Assembly: GCA_947302065.1 (NCBI GenBank)
Contig: CAMYUO010000061.1
Span: 1 to 8,071, forward strand
Reading direction: 5' to 3'
Source: an uncultured Clostridia bacterium
Lineage (GTDB): Bacteria; Bacillota; Clostridia; Oscillospirales; Ruminococcaceae
Length of the DNA stretch: 8,071 nucleotides
Part shown: positions 1-5,961 of the stretch, piece after piece
Numbering within the stretch: position 1 is the stretch's first letter
Layout of the letters: each line of letters begins with the position of its first letter
Program-made: the position numbers and the translations under genes
Notes under the pieces: generated by a model
The model's input: only the letters and a program-made list of their open reading frames with translations
Database searches by the model: none
Told to the model about the DNA's origin: nothing

Positions 1-4
1 AGTC

Positions 5-45
5 AATTTAAGCCATATGGGTCTTGTGCCCATATGGCTTAAATT
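5..45. repeat. Perfect 17-bp inverted repeat (hairpin)
   Basis: Arms at 5-21 and 29-45 are exact reverse complements around a 7-base loop. The arms contain AAGCCATATGGG and its complement. It lies downstream of the murC-lexA-zinc-ribbon gene set on the minus strand. No clear run of T follows on either strand, so it is not a textbook intrinsic terminator, though it could still stop transcription or protect mRNA ends. The core AAGCCAT/ATGGCTT recurs in the hairpin at 7881-7899, which suggests a family of dispersed palindromes. Confidence 0.8.
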
Positions 46-70
46 CATTAAGAGGTTTAGGAAAGGGGTC

Positions 71-105
71 TGGGGAACAACCCTTCTCCAAAAGGGTTTG
101 CCCCA
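71..105 (-). terminator. Imperfect hairpin after the murC-lexA-zinc-ribbon genes
   Basis: TGGGG at 71-75 pairs with CCCCA at 101-105, and AACCCTT at 79-85 pairs with AAGGGTT at 92-98, leaving a small bulge and a 6-base loop. It starts 8 bases past the stop of the zinc-ribbon gene and is the best candidate for the operon end. On the minus strand the stem is followed by GACCCCTTT and not by a clean T tract, so termination is an inference. It may equally be part of a dispersed repeat together with the hairpin at 5-45. Confidence 0.45.
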
Positions 106-113
106 GCGGTTCG

Positions 114-872
114 CTACGGTTTTTCATCCGCCATAAACATCGGCATTATCCGCGATTTCATAAGGTCATCTGCCTCTATTCTCTCACCGTTTATGTATAG
201 CTCGTCAACGACACGTTTGCCGCCGTGCTTTGAGAAATATATCTCGTATTTGTCGCCGTCTTTGGTCGTGCCGACATAGTAAACGCCCTTTGTGAATCTG
301 AAATGCCACCAGCCCGACTCAAAATAGTTGTGCATCGCCTCGCCGTAATCCTCAGCAACAAGCTGCTTTGACGACGCAAGCTCAAAATCGTATGTCGAGT
401 TTTTGTATATCAGTATCACGATGCCGCCGATAGTGAAATACAAAAAGATGATACCGGCGATTATCCACGCTATCTTGTTTACGATAGGGTGCAGCGAGCT
501 TTTTTTCTCGTTTCCGCTGGTAGTCTCTATCTCCGTCGGACGAAGTCCCGCAGCCTGCGCCTCGAAATTGTTGTTCGCAAGGTTGCGTGCCTTAGCCATG
601 CGGCGAGCCTTTTCGGCTTTGTGAGCTGTTTCCTTTGCGCTGCGCTCTCTTTCCTTTGAGAGCGTGCCGTTTGTTGCCGACATCATCGGCGAGAACTGCC
701 TCTTTACATCGGTCAGCTGTTTGTTTTCGTACATTCCCTGGTTGATTGCGCTGAACTGGTTCTCACTTCTGGCAACTTGTCTGCGCTCTTTCGGAGCGAC
801 CTTGCCGCAGTTCGTACACAGTCTTTCGCCGTCAGCCAGCAATGCACCGCAGTTTTTGCATATTTGACTCAT
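114..872 (-). CDS. Zinc-ribbon single-pass membrane protein of unknown function
   Basis: Not recognised as a named gene. The 252-residue product opens with a zinc ribbon (C5-x2-C8 and C19-x2-C22). A charged, probably helical and cytoplasmic stretch follows (about 25-125, with many Lys, Arg, Glu and Ala around 72-100). One strong membrane segment lies at about 134-156, and a C-terminal domain of roughly 95 residues rich in Tyr, Trp and Phe would be outside the cell. N-terminal zinc ribbon plus one membrane helix is a common but mostly uncharacterised plan in Firmicutes. The ATG at 870-872 has GGAAAGG 8 bases upstream. The gene starts 32 bases after lexA with no visible terminator or promoter between them, so it is probably the last gene of the murC-lexA transcript. 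That placement hints at a role linked to the envelope or the SOS response, but nothing in the protein shows it directly. Confidence 0.85.
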   Translation of the reverse strand: MSQICKNCGALLADGERLCTNCGKVAPKERRQVARSENQFSAINQGMYENKQLTDVKRQFSPMMSATNGTLSKERERSAKETAHKAEKARRMAKARNLANNNFEAQAAGLRPTEIETTSGNEKKSSLHPIVNKIAWIIAGIIFLYFTIGGIVILIYKNSTYDFELASSKQLVAEDYGEAMHNYFESGWWHFRFTKGVYYVGTTKDGDKYEIYFSKHGGKRVVDELYINGERIEADDLMKSRIMPMFMADEKP

Positions 873-904
873 ATAAAATGCCTTTCCGGCTTAAAACCTT
901 AGAT

Positions 905-1492
905 TTATTTTAAATACCTCATCACTGCAACGACCTTGCCGATTATCTGAACGTTCTTTGAGATTATCGGCTCCATGGTGTCGTTTTCGGGCTGCAGCCT
1001 GAAATGCCCTTTTTCTTTGTAAAAGCGCTTGACAGTTGCGTCCTGCTCATCGACCATGGCAACGACTATCTCGCCGTTGTCCGCAGTCTCGGCTTTCTCC
1101 ACGATGACGATGTCGCCGTCGAGTATCGCCGCATTTATCATAGATTCACCCGATACTTTCAGCGCAAACAGCTCGTTCGGATAGCTCTTGGCGGGCTGGA
1201 AGCTTATGTAGTCGGTGATATCTTCGATAGCTGTGATAGGCTGACCTGCCGTGACCTTTCCGACCAGCGGTATCCGGGCAGCGCCCTTTCCTGCGAGCCT
1301 GATAGCACGGTTCTGGTTGTCGCCCTTTTCGATAAGACCCTTTTTGGTCAGCGAGGCAATATATCTGTGCGCCGTCGAGGTCGATCTGAAACCGAGCTGT
1401 GCACAGATCTCTCTGACAGTCGGCGGATAGCCCTCTTCGATGCTCCTTCGGATAAGGTCATAGACCTGTCTCTCGTTTTCGGTAAGGTTCAT
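905..1492 (-). CDS. lexA: SOS-response transcriptional repressor LexA
   Basis: LexA represses DNA-damage genes and cleaves itself when RecA filaments form. The 195-residue length is slightly below the usual 200-210. An N-terminal winged helix-turn-helix (about 1-65) carries the recognition region VREICAQLGFRSTSTAHRY. The Ala82-Gly83 cleavage site sits in VTAGQP. In the C-terminal S24-family domain, the catalytic serine is Ser117 (SGESM) and the lysine is Lys155 (ATVKRF). Cleavage site and both catalytic residues are intact, so the protein should be able to cleave itself. The start has AAGGAGG only 4 bases before the ATG, which is close but the only good choice. It lies 19 bases downstream of murC, so the two are very likely co-transcribed. 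No SOS box is visible immediately upstream; a near match is found at the murC promoter. Confidence 0.97.
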   Translation of the reverse strand: MNLTENERQVYDLIRRSIEEGYPPTVREICAQLGFRSTSTAHRYIASLTKKGLIEKGDNQNRAIRLAGKGAARIPLVGKVTAGQPITAIEDITDYISFQPAKSYPNELFALKVSGESMINAAILDGDIVIVEKAETADNGEIVVAMVDEQDATVKRFYKEKGHFRLQPENDTMEPIISKNVQIIGKVVAVMRYLK

Positions 1493-1511
1493 AATGCCTC
1501 CTTTTCGGGTA

Positions 1512-2942
1512 TCATTCTTCCTTCAGCTTCTTTGCCAGCAGTTTTGCCAGCTTGTAGACATCGCCGCAGCCGAGCGTTATGACAAGGTCGCCCTCACCTG
1601 CGTGCTGTGCGATGTAGTCGACGCACTGCATAAAGTTATACTCTTTCTGCTGTGCAGTCTGCTTGTCGGCAAGCTCGTGGTCGGTGATAAAGTAAACAGA
1701 ATCCTTTATCTTTTCGCCGAGCATCTCGGTATAGATGCCGTCGGTGTTCTTTTCACGGCTGCCCATTATGTCGGTAAGAACGGCAACATCGGCAATTTCA
1801 AGCGCCGACACGAAGTCGTCCATAAGTATCTTCGTTCTTGAATAGGTGAACGGCTGGAACACAGCCCACACCCTTTTGAAATCAAGTCCCTTTGCGGCTT
1901 TGAGGGTACACTCTATCTCCTTGGGGTGATGAGCGTAGTCATCAACGATAGTGATGCCCTTTACCTCGTCTATCTTCTGGAAGCGTCTTACCGCACCGAA
2001 GAAATTGTCAAGACCCTTGCGTATGCCTTCCCACGAAACGCCCTCGTATCTTGCGGCAGCTATCGCAGCCAGCGCATTGAGCACGTTGTGGTCACCGGGA
2101 ACGTGTATAGCCAGCTTTCTTGCAGGCTCGTCCTTGTAGTATACCTCAAAGTCTGTCCGCAGACCCTTTTTGCCCGTGATAACGGCAGAGTAGTCATTTT
2201 TGCGGTCAAAACCGAATGTTATCTTTTCCTTGTCCACGCCGTCAACAGCCTTGTGCGAGTTCTCGTCGTCGCCGTTGAAAACGATGCACTTGGTGGTCTT
2301 GTTCGCAAATACATTAAAGCTCTTTATGATGTTCTCGATGTTCTTGAAATATTCAAGGTGATCGGCGTCAACGTTGAGTATCACCGCAACATCAGGGAAG
2401 AATTTCAGGAAATGATCCTGATATTCGCACGACTCGCAGACCATTATGCTGCTCGAACCGCTCCTGCCCGAGCCATTTATGCTTGGCAGCTTTCCGCCGA
2501 TAACGCACGAAAGGTCAACGCCTTCGTCAAGAAATATCTGTGTGAGCATCGAAGATGTCGTGGTCTTGCCGTGTGTTCCGCAGACGCAGACAGCATCGTC
2601 ATACCAGCCCGTGATAAGACCGAGAATGTCCGCTCTCTCGCAGACGTAAGCCCTGCCAGCCTTTTCAGCCTCTTTTGAAGCGATAAGTTCGGGGTTGTCA
2701 GCCATTATCGCAGCGGTGTAGATGATAAGCTCCGCACCCTCGATGTTTTCGGCACGCTGTCCGAGGAAGACCTCGATACCCATTTTGCGCACAGCGTCGA
2801 GCGTTTCGGTCTCGTTGTTGTCCGATCCGGTGATCTGATAGCCTTTGCTGTGGAAGATCTGCACGATCGGGTACATACCCGATCCGCCTATGCCGATGAA
2901 GTGCACACGCTTTATATTCTCAAGTATCTTGTCATTTATCAT
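1512..2942 (-). CDS. murC: UDP-N-acetylmuramate--L-alanine ligase MurC
   Basis: MurC joins L-alanine to UDP-N-acetylmuramic acid using ATP, the first amino-acid step of cytoplasmic peptidoglycan precursor synthesis. With the start chosen here it has 476 residues, normal for the family. Domains run in order: Rossmann-like N-terminal domain with GIGGSGM (17-23), central Mur ligase domain with the ATP loop GTHGKTTTS (122-130) and DADHLEYF (192-199), GDHNVLNALAA (283-293), then the C-terminal domain with DDYAHHP (334-340) and FQPFTYSRT (362-370). The frame can be opened to a GTG at 2981, but that codon lies at the predicted transcription start and has no ribosome site. The ATG at 2940-2942 has GGAG 9 bases upstream. 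It is the first gene of a probable operon with lexA and a zinc-ribbon protein, and diverges from serS. Confidence 0.97.
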   Translation of the reverse strand: MINDKILENIKRVHFIGIGGSGMYPIVQIFHSKGYQITGSDNNETETLDAVRKMGIEVFLGQRAENIEGAELIIYTAAIMADNPELIASKEAEKAGRAYVCERADILGLITGWYDDAVCVCGTHGKTTTSSMLTQIFLDEGVDLSCVIGGKLPSINGSGRSGSSSIMVCESCEYQDHFLKFFPDVAVILNVDADHLEYFKNIENIIKSFNVFANKTTKCIVFNGDDENSHKAVDGVDKEKITFGFDRKNDYSAVITGKKGLRTDFEVYYKDEPARKLAIHVPGDHNVLNALAAIAAARYEGVSWEGIRKGLDNFFGAVRRFQKIDEVKGITIVDDYAHHPKEIECTLKAAKGLDFKRVWAVFQPFTYSRTKILMDDFVSALEIADVAVLTDIMGSREKNTDGIYTEMLGEKIKDSVYFITDHELADKQTAQQKEYNFMQCVDYIAQHAGEGDLVITLGCGDVYKLAKLLAKKLKEE

Positions 2943-2967
2943 CAAAAAAGACTCCGTTTCCTGCGGC

Positions 2968-2979
2968 GAATATTTGTTC
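2968..2979 (-). promoter_or_regulatory. Candidate LexA (SOS) box at the murC-lexA transcription start
   Basis: The minus strand reads GAACAAATATTC, matching 7 of the 8 fixed positions of the Gram-positive SOS core GAAC-N4-GTTC (ATTC in place of GTTC). It also fits the purine/pyrimidine preferences of the inner bases in the Bacillus consensus. It covers about +1 to +12 of the promoter whose -10 box is at 2986-2991, a position where a bound repressor would block initiation. Because lexA is the second gene of this transcript, autoregulation is the natural reading. One mismatch and a weak outer context leave it unproven. Confidence 0.5.
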
Positions 2980-2985
2980 ACAACT

Positions 2986-3014
2986 ATTATAATACTTTTG
3001 CCGTGAAAAATAAA
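2986..3014 (-). promoter_or_regulatory. Promoter of the murC-lexA operon
   Basis: A perfect -10 box TATAAT (2986-2991, minus strand) lies 17 bases from a weak -35 candidate TTTATT (3009-3014). Predicted initiation is near 2979-2980, giving a leader of about 37 bases before the murC ATG. A weak -35 with a perfect -10 is compatible with a regulated promoter. Confidence 0.6.
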
Positions 3015-3127
3015 GATAGTTTTGAATAAATTTTTTAAATAAGAGCAAAAATTTTATGTCCTATTAACATTTTGAACAGACCCCTGCATTTCAGTCTGCA
3101 CAGGCAGAAAGTTCATACGCCTTTGTG

Positions 3128-3156
3128 TTGACAAAAACTGCGAAAAGGTGTATAGT
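3128..3156 (+). promoter_or_regulatory. Strong sigma-A promoter of serS
   Basis: TTGACA (3128-3133) and TATAGT (3151-3156) are separated by exactly 17 bases. Initiation would be near 3163, giving a leader of about 50 bases. The leader holds a small CGCCC/GGGCG hairpin (3183-3187 with 3192-3196) before the AAGGAG ribosome site at 3200-3205. It is far too short for a T-box riboswitch. The stretch between this promoter and the murC promoter (about 3015-3127) is AT-rich and I see no gene in it. Confidence 0.9.
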
Positions 3157-3214
3157 ATTAATGTATTTGTATAAGAAAAAGCCGCCCATCAGGGCGCAGA
3201 AGGAGAAATAAACC

Positions 3215-4498
3215 ATGCTTGACATCAAACTCGTTCGTACCAACCCAGAACTTGTAAAGGAAAACATCAAAAAGAAGTTTCAGGACGAAAAGCTCGTGCT
3301 CGTTGACGAGGTTCTCGACCTTGATGCAAAGTTCAGAGCCGCTAAGACCAAGTGCGACGAGCTTCGCAATAAGAGAAAGGTAATGTCCAAGGAGATAGGC
3401 GGTCTCATGGGCAAGGGTCTTAAGGACGAGGCTGAAAAGGTAAAGGCTGAGGTATCGGCTATCGGTGCAGAGCTTGAACAGCTGGAAAAGGACGAGACGA
3501 CATATGAGGCTCAGATCCGTGAGAGAATGCTCGTTATCCCTAACATCATCGACGACAGCGTTCCGATCGGCAAGGACGACAGCGAGAATGTCGAGATCGA
3601 GCGTTTCGGCGAGCCTGTTGTTCCCGATTTTGAAGTTCCTTATCACGTTGATATAATGGAGAGCTTTGACGGCATCGACCTCGATTCCGCAAGAAGAACA
3701 TCGGGCAACGGTTTCTATTATCTCAAAGGCGATATCGCAAGACTGCACTCTGCTATCCTTTCCTATGCAAGAGACTTTATGATCGACAGAGGCTTTACAT
3801 ACTATGTTCCGCCGTTCATGATCCGTTCCGATGTCGTTACGGGAGTTATGAGCTTTGCGGAAATGGAGAATATGATGTATAAGATCGAGGGCGAGGATCT
3901 GTATCTTATCGGTACCTCCGAGCACTCTATGATAGGCAAGTTCATTGACACCATCACTCCAGAGAGCGAGCTGCCTAAGACGCTCACCAGCTATTCACCG
4001 TGCTTCAGAAAAGAGGTAGGCGCACACGGCATCGAGGAGAGAGGCGTTTACAGGATCCACCAGTTTGAAAAGCAGGAAATGATCGTTGTCTGCAAGCCTG
4101 AGGAGTCTATGCAGTGGTATGACAAGCTGTGGCAGAACAGCGTCGATTTCTTCAGAAGCCTTGATATCCCGGTAAGAACTCTCGAGTGCTGCTCGGGCGA
4201 CCTTGCCGATCTGAAGGTAAAGAGCTGTGACGTTGAGGCTTGGAGCCCACGTCAGCAGAAGTATTTCGAGGTAGGCTCGTGCTCTAACCTCGGCGACGCT
4301 CAGGCAAGAAGACTCGCTATCAGAGTCAAGGGCGCAGACGGACAGAAATATTTCGCACACACGCTCAACAACACCGTTGTTGCTCCGCCGAGAATGCTCA
4401 TCGCATTCCTTGAGAACAACCTCAAGGCTGACGGCAGCGTTGCTATCCCTGAACCACTCAGAATGTATATGGGCGGCAAGGACAAGCTTTCCAAGTAA
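3215..4498 (+). CDS. serS: Seryl-tRNA synthetase
   Basis: Charges tRNA-Ser (and tRNA-Sec where present) with serine in the cytoplasm. The 427-residue length is typical. Residues 1-108 form the long helical coiled-coil arm that binds the tRNA variable loop. The class II core follows, with the serine-pocket segment LIGTSEHSM (231-239), motif 2 CFRKEVGAHG...RIHQFEKQEM (263-289) and motif 3 centred on NNTVVAPPRMLIAFLEN (385-401) with its arginine Arg393. The TSEH, EVGAHG and VVAPPR forms differ from the TAE, EAGS and GLAVGR forms familiar in Escherichia coli-type enzymes and resemble archaeal/eukaryotic-style variants, though the key acidic and arginine positions are kept. The start has AAGGAG 9 bases upstream. 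It is a monocistronic unit with its own promoter and terminator. Confidence 0.96.
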   Translation: MLDIKLVRTNPELVKENIKKKFQDEKLVLVDEVLDLDAKFRAAKTKCDELRNKRKVMSKEIGGLMGKGLKDEAEKVKAEVSAIGAELEQLEKDETTYEAQIRERMLVIPNIIDDSVPIGKDDSENVEIERFGEPVVPDFEVPYHVDIMESFDGIDLDSARRTSGNGFYYLKGDIARLHSAILSYARDFMIDRGFTYYVPPFMIRSDVVTGVMSFAEMENMMYKIEGEDLYLIGTSEHSMIGKFIDTITPESELPKTLTSYSPCFRKEVGAHGIEERGVYRIHQFEKQEMIVVCKPEESMQWYDKLWQNSVDFFRSLDIPVRTLECCSGDLADLKVKSCDVEAWSPRQQKYFEVGSCSNLGDAQARRLAIRVKGADGQKYFAHTLNNTVVAPPRMLIAFLENNLKADGSVAIPEPLRMYMGGKDKLSK

Positions 4499-4508
4499 AC
4501 AAAAAGAT

Positions 4509-4542
4509 AACGGGTACTGCAATTTTGCAGTACCCGTTTTTT
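4509..4542. terminator. Intrinsic terminator shared by serS and the convergent lipoprotein gene
   Basis: Arms at 4509-4522 and 4525-4538 (AACGGGTACTGCAA and its complement) form a near-perfect stem with a short AT loop. On the plus strand it is followed by TTTTTT (4537-4542), 10 bases after the serS stop, a textbook rho-independent terminator. On the minus strand it starts 3 bases past the lipoprotein stop and is followed by ATCTTTTT, so it probably works in both directions. Confidence 0.92.
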
Positions 4543-4545
4543 GCG

Positions 4546-5064
4546 TTAAACTATGATGTAATCCGTGCTGCTTACCGTCTCTTTTGACGTTGGCGGAGTC
4601 TGGCTGCTGCTCGGCTGGGTCGGCTTCGGTGTCGTTACAGTCGGCTTTGGAGTCGTTACCGGCGGCGCAGTCTGCGGCTTTGGTGTGGTCACAACAACAG
4701 GCGGTCTGACGGTAGGCGCAGCCGTTACCGGTGATGTCGGAGCTGCGGTCTGTGTTTCGCTCGAAACTGTCGTGCTCTCGCTCTCCGACTCTGTCTGCGA
4801 TGTCGAAGATGTCGTCGTTTCCGAACTTGTCGTGGTCGATGTCGATGTTTTAGTTGTCGTCGTTGTGCGTGACGAGTCCTCTTTCGAGCTGTCCTGACTT
4901 GAATCTTCCTCGGACGATGAGTCTTCCTGCTGAGACGAGTCCTCACCTTTCACCGAGTGCAGCTGCAAAGGACCGCTGTAAGTGCTGTCACCGCCGCAGG
5001 CTGTCAGGCATGAACTCATTGCTGCCGCAGCGAGCAGAACTATAAATATCTTTTTAAATGTCAT
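4546..5064 (-). CDS. Small Ser/Thr/Pro-rich lipoprotein
   Basis: A 172-residue predicted lipoprotein. The signal peptide MTFKKIFIVLLAAAAMSS ends in the lipobox LTAC, so Cys23 would be lipidated and the chain anchored outside the cytoplasmic membrane. Everything after that is low complexity: Ser/Glu/Asp-rich (41-65), Thr/Ser-rich (66-105), then Pro/Thr-rich with three TTPKP units (126-130, 137-141, 144-148), ending in STDYIIV. No globular domain is visible. The composition fits a flexible, possibly glycosylated, wall-spanning spacer like the Thr-rich linkers of ruminococcal surface proteins. The frame can be extended to an ATG at 5106, but that codon lies inside the promoter, so the ATG at 5064 is used (AAGGAAAGAAG upstream). 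Function unknown. It is monocistronic and convergent with serS. Confidence 0.85.
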   Translation of the reverse strand: MTFKKIFIVLLAAAAMSSCLTACGGDSTYSGPLQLHSVKGEDSSQQEDSSSEEDSSQDSSKEDSSRTTTTTKTSTSTTTSSETTTSSTSQTESESESTTVSSETQTAAPTSPVTAAPTVRPPVVVTTPKPQTAPPVTTPKPTVTTPKPTQPSSSQTPPTSKETVSSTDYIIV

Positions 5065-5096
5065 AGCTATGGCACTTCTTTCCTTCAGATAAGCTA

Positions 5097-5125
5097 AGTA
5101 TATCATAGCTTTATCGAATAATCAA
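5097..5125 (-). promoter_or_regulatory. Promoter of the lipoprotein gene
   Basis: TTGATT (5120-5125) and TATACT (5097-5102) on the minus strand are exactly 17 bases apart. Predicted initiation near 5090 leaves a leader of about 26 bases before the ATG at 5064, which settles the choice of start codon. Confidence 0.85.
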
Positions 5126-5138
5126 GCCTTTTTACGCA

Positions 5139-5166
5139 CAAAAGCGGCGGAAATGTTTTCCGCCGC
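5139..5166 (-). terminator. Intrinsic terminator of the ABC transporter operon
   Basis: GCGGCGGAAA (5144-5153) pairs perfectly with TTTCCGCCGC (5157-5166) across a 3-base loop. On the minus strand the GC-rich stem is followed by TTTTG. It lies about 30 bases past the permease stop and just before the lipoprotein promoter, separating the two transcripts. Confidence 0.85.
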
Positions 5167-5196
5167 CGTATGATCTGAGAGCAACATATATCCTGT

Positions 5197-5961
5197 TCAT
5201 ATCTTTCTCTTTTTTATCAGCACCGCTGACAAAACAACAGATGCGACCGCTATTGCCGCCGTGACAGCTATCGCAGGCGCACATTCCGAGATGCTCACCT
5301 CGCCGCTGCAGAAACTTATGCCGCTTGCAAGGCTCGTCGGCAGGAACTTCTTAGCAGGCTTTGCCATCGAGATGAGATACGGTATCAGCACCGATGCGCC
5401 CGTGCCAAGCAAGACCTGCGTCGTTGTGCGTGCAAATGACGAGAACAGATACATCACGCAGATGACCATTACCGAGAAAAGCCACCACAGCGCCGTCGAT
5501 GCGAACAGGTCGTTCACCGCCGAGTTGTCCCAGTAGTATCCCGTGTAGCCGTAGCAGATGCCGAAGCAGAGCCAGAAGCCTGCTGACCACACGCCGACCG
5601 CCGCCGTCAGCTTTGAAAGTATGAATGCCGGGCGTGAAAGTCCCTTTGTCAGAAGCGGTATCGCTGTGCCGCCCGAAAATTCCTTTGTTACGCTGCCTGC
5701 AAACACGATGACGAAAACTATCAGTATCGTCGACAGATTGCCGAAGAACTGCTCCCATGAGTTTGATGCCGTCACGGTGACATCACCGATGATTATTCCC
5801 TGTTCTTCAAGGCTTGCCATTTTGAGCAGCTGCGGCATCAGCTTTGCGGTCGCAGGGGAGAGTATCGCAAAGAATACGAACAGTATCCCGAACAGCAGCA
5901 GCCGTCCTCTGCGGTATAATTCAAAAACTTCCTTTTTCAGAAATGGGGTGAATCCGTTCAT
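5197..5961 (-). CDS. ABC-2 type transporter permease
   Basis: A 254-residue membrane protein with about six hydrophobic segments (near 21-38, 76-91, 118-139, 157-175, 182-200 and 228-248) and a basic C-terminal tail KKRKI, the pattern of ABC-2 permeases such as NosY or YxlG. It would form the membrane channel for the ATPase encoded just upstream. Its ATG overlaps the ATPase stop by four bases (ATGA at 5958-5961), and GGAGGTGATC lies just before the start, so translation is efficient and probably coupled. The ABC-2 family exports drugs, peptides or glycoconjugates; nothing in this sequence identifies the substrate. It is the last gene of a four-gene operon and is followed by a terminator. Confidence 0.9.
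   Translation of the reverse strand: MNGFTPFLKKEVFELYRRGRLLLFGILFVFFAILSPATAKLMPQLLKMASLEEQGIIIGDVTVTASNSWEQFFGNLSTILIVFVIVFAGSVTKEFSGGTAIPLLTKGLSRPAFILSKLTAAVGVWSAGFWLCFGICYGYTGYYWDNSAVNDLFASTALWWLFSVMVICVMYLFSSFARTTTQVLLGTGASVLIPYLISMAKPAKKFLPTSLASGISFCSGEVSISECAPAIAVTAAIAVASVVLSAVLIKKRKI

Noticed and set aside
1004..1582. A 192-codon open frame on the plus strand
   Set aside because: Antisense to lexA and the murC end; lexA has all catalytic motifs, so this frame is incidental.
1926..2678. A 250-codon open frame on the plus strand
   Set aside because: It lies wholly antisense to the clear murC gene and shows no recognisable domain or ribosome site. It is a shadow of murC codon bias.
2943..2981. 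Longer MurC start at the GTG at 2981
   Set aside because: This codon is at the predicted transcription start, overlaps the SOS-like box and lacks a ribosome site; the ATG at 2942 has GGAG at a good distance.
3088..3112. Imperfect hairpin TTTCAGTCTGC / GGCAGAAA between murC and serS
   Set aside because: The pairing needs a 3-base bulge, is short, has no T tract and lies upstream of the serS promoter; I see no support for a function.
3157..3214. Possible T-box riboswitch ahead of serS
   Set aside because: The leader from the predicted start is only about 50 bases, with one 5-bp hairpin and no room for a specifier loop, T-box sequence and antiterminator.
3158..3925. A 255-codon open frame on the minus strand
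   Set aside because: Antisense to serS, running up to the serS promoter; no family features.
4565..4897. A Val/Gly-rich open frame on the plus strand, and an Arg-rich frame at 4725-4946 on the minus strand
   Set aside because: Both are alternative readings of the repetitive Ser/Thr/Pro codons of the lipoprotein gene, which has a signal peptide, lipobox, promoter and terminator.
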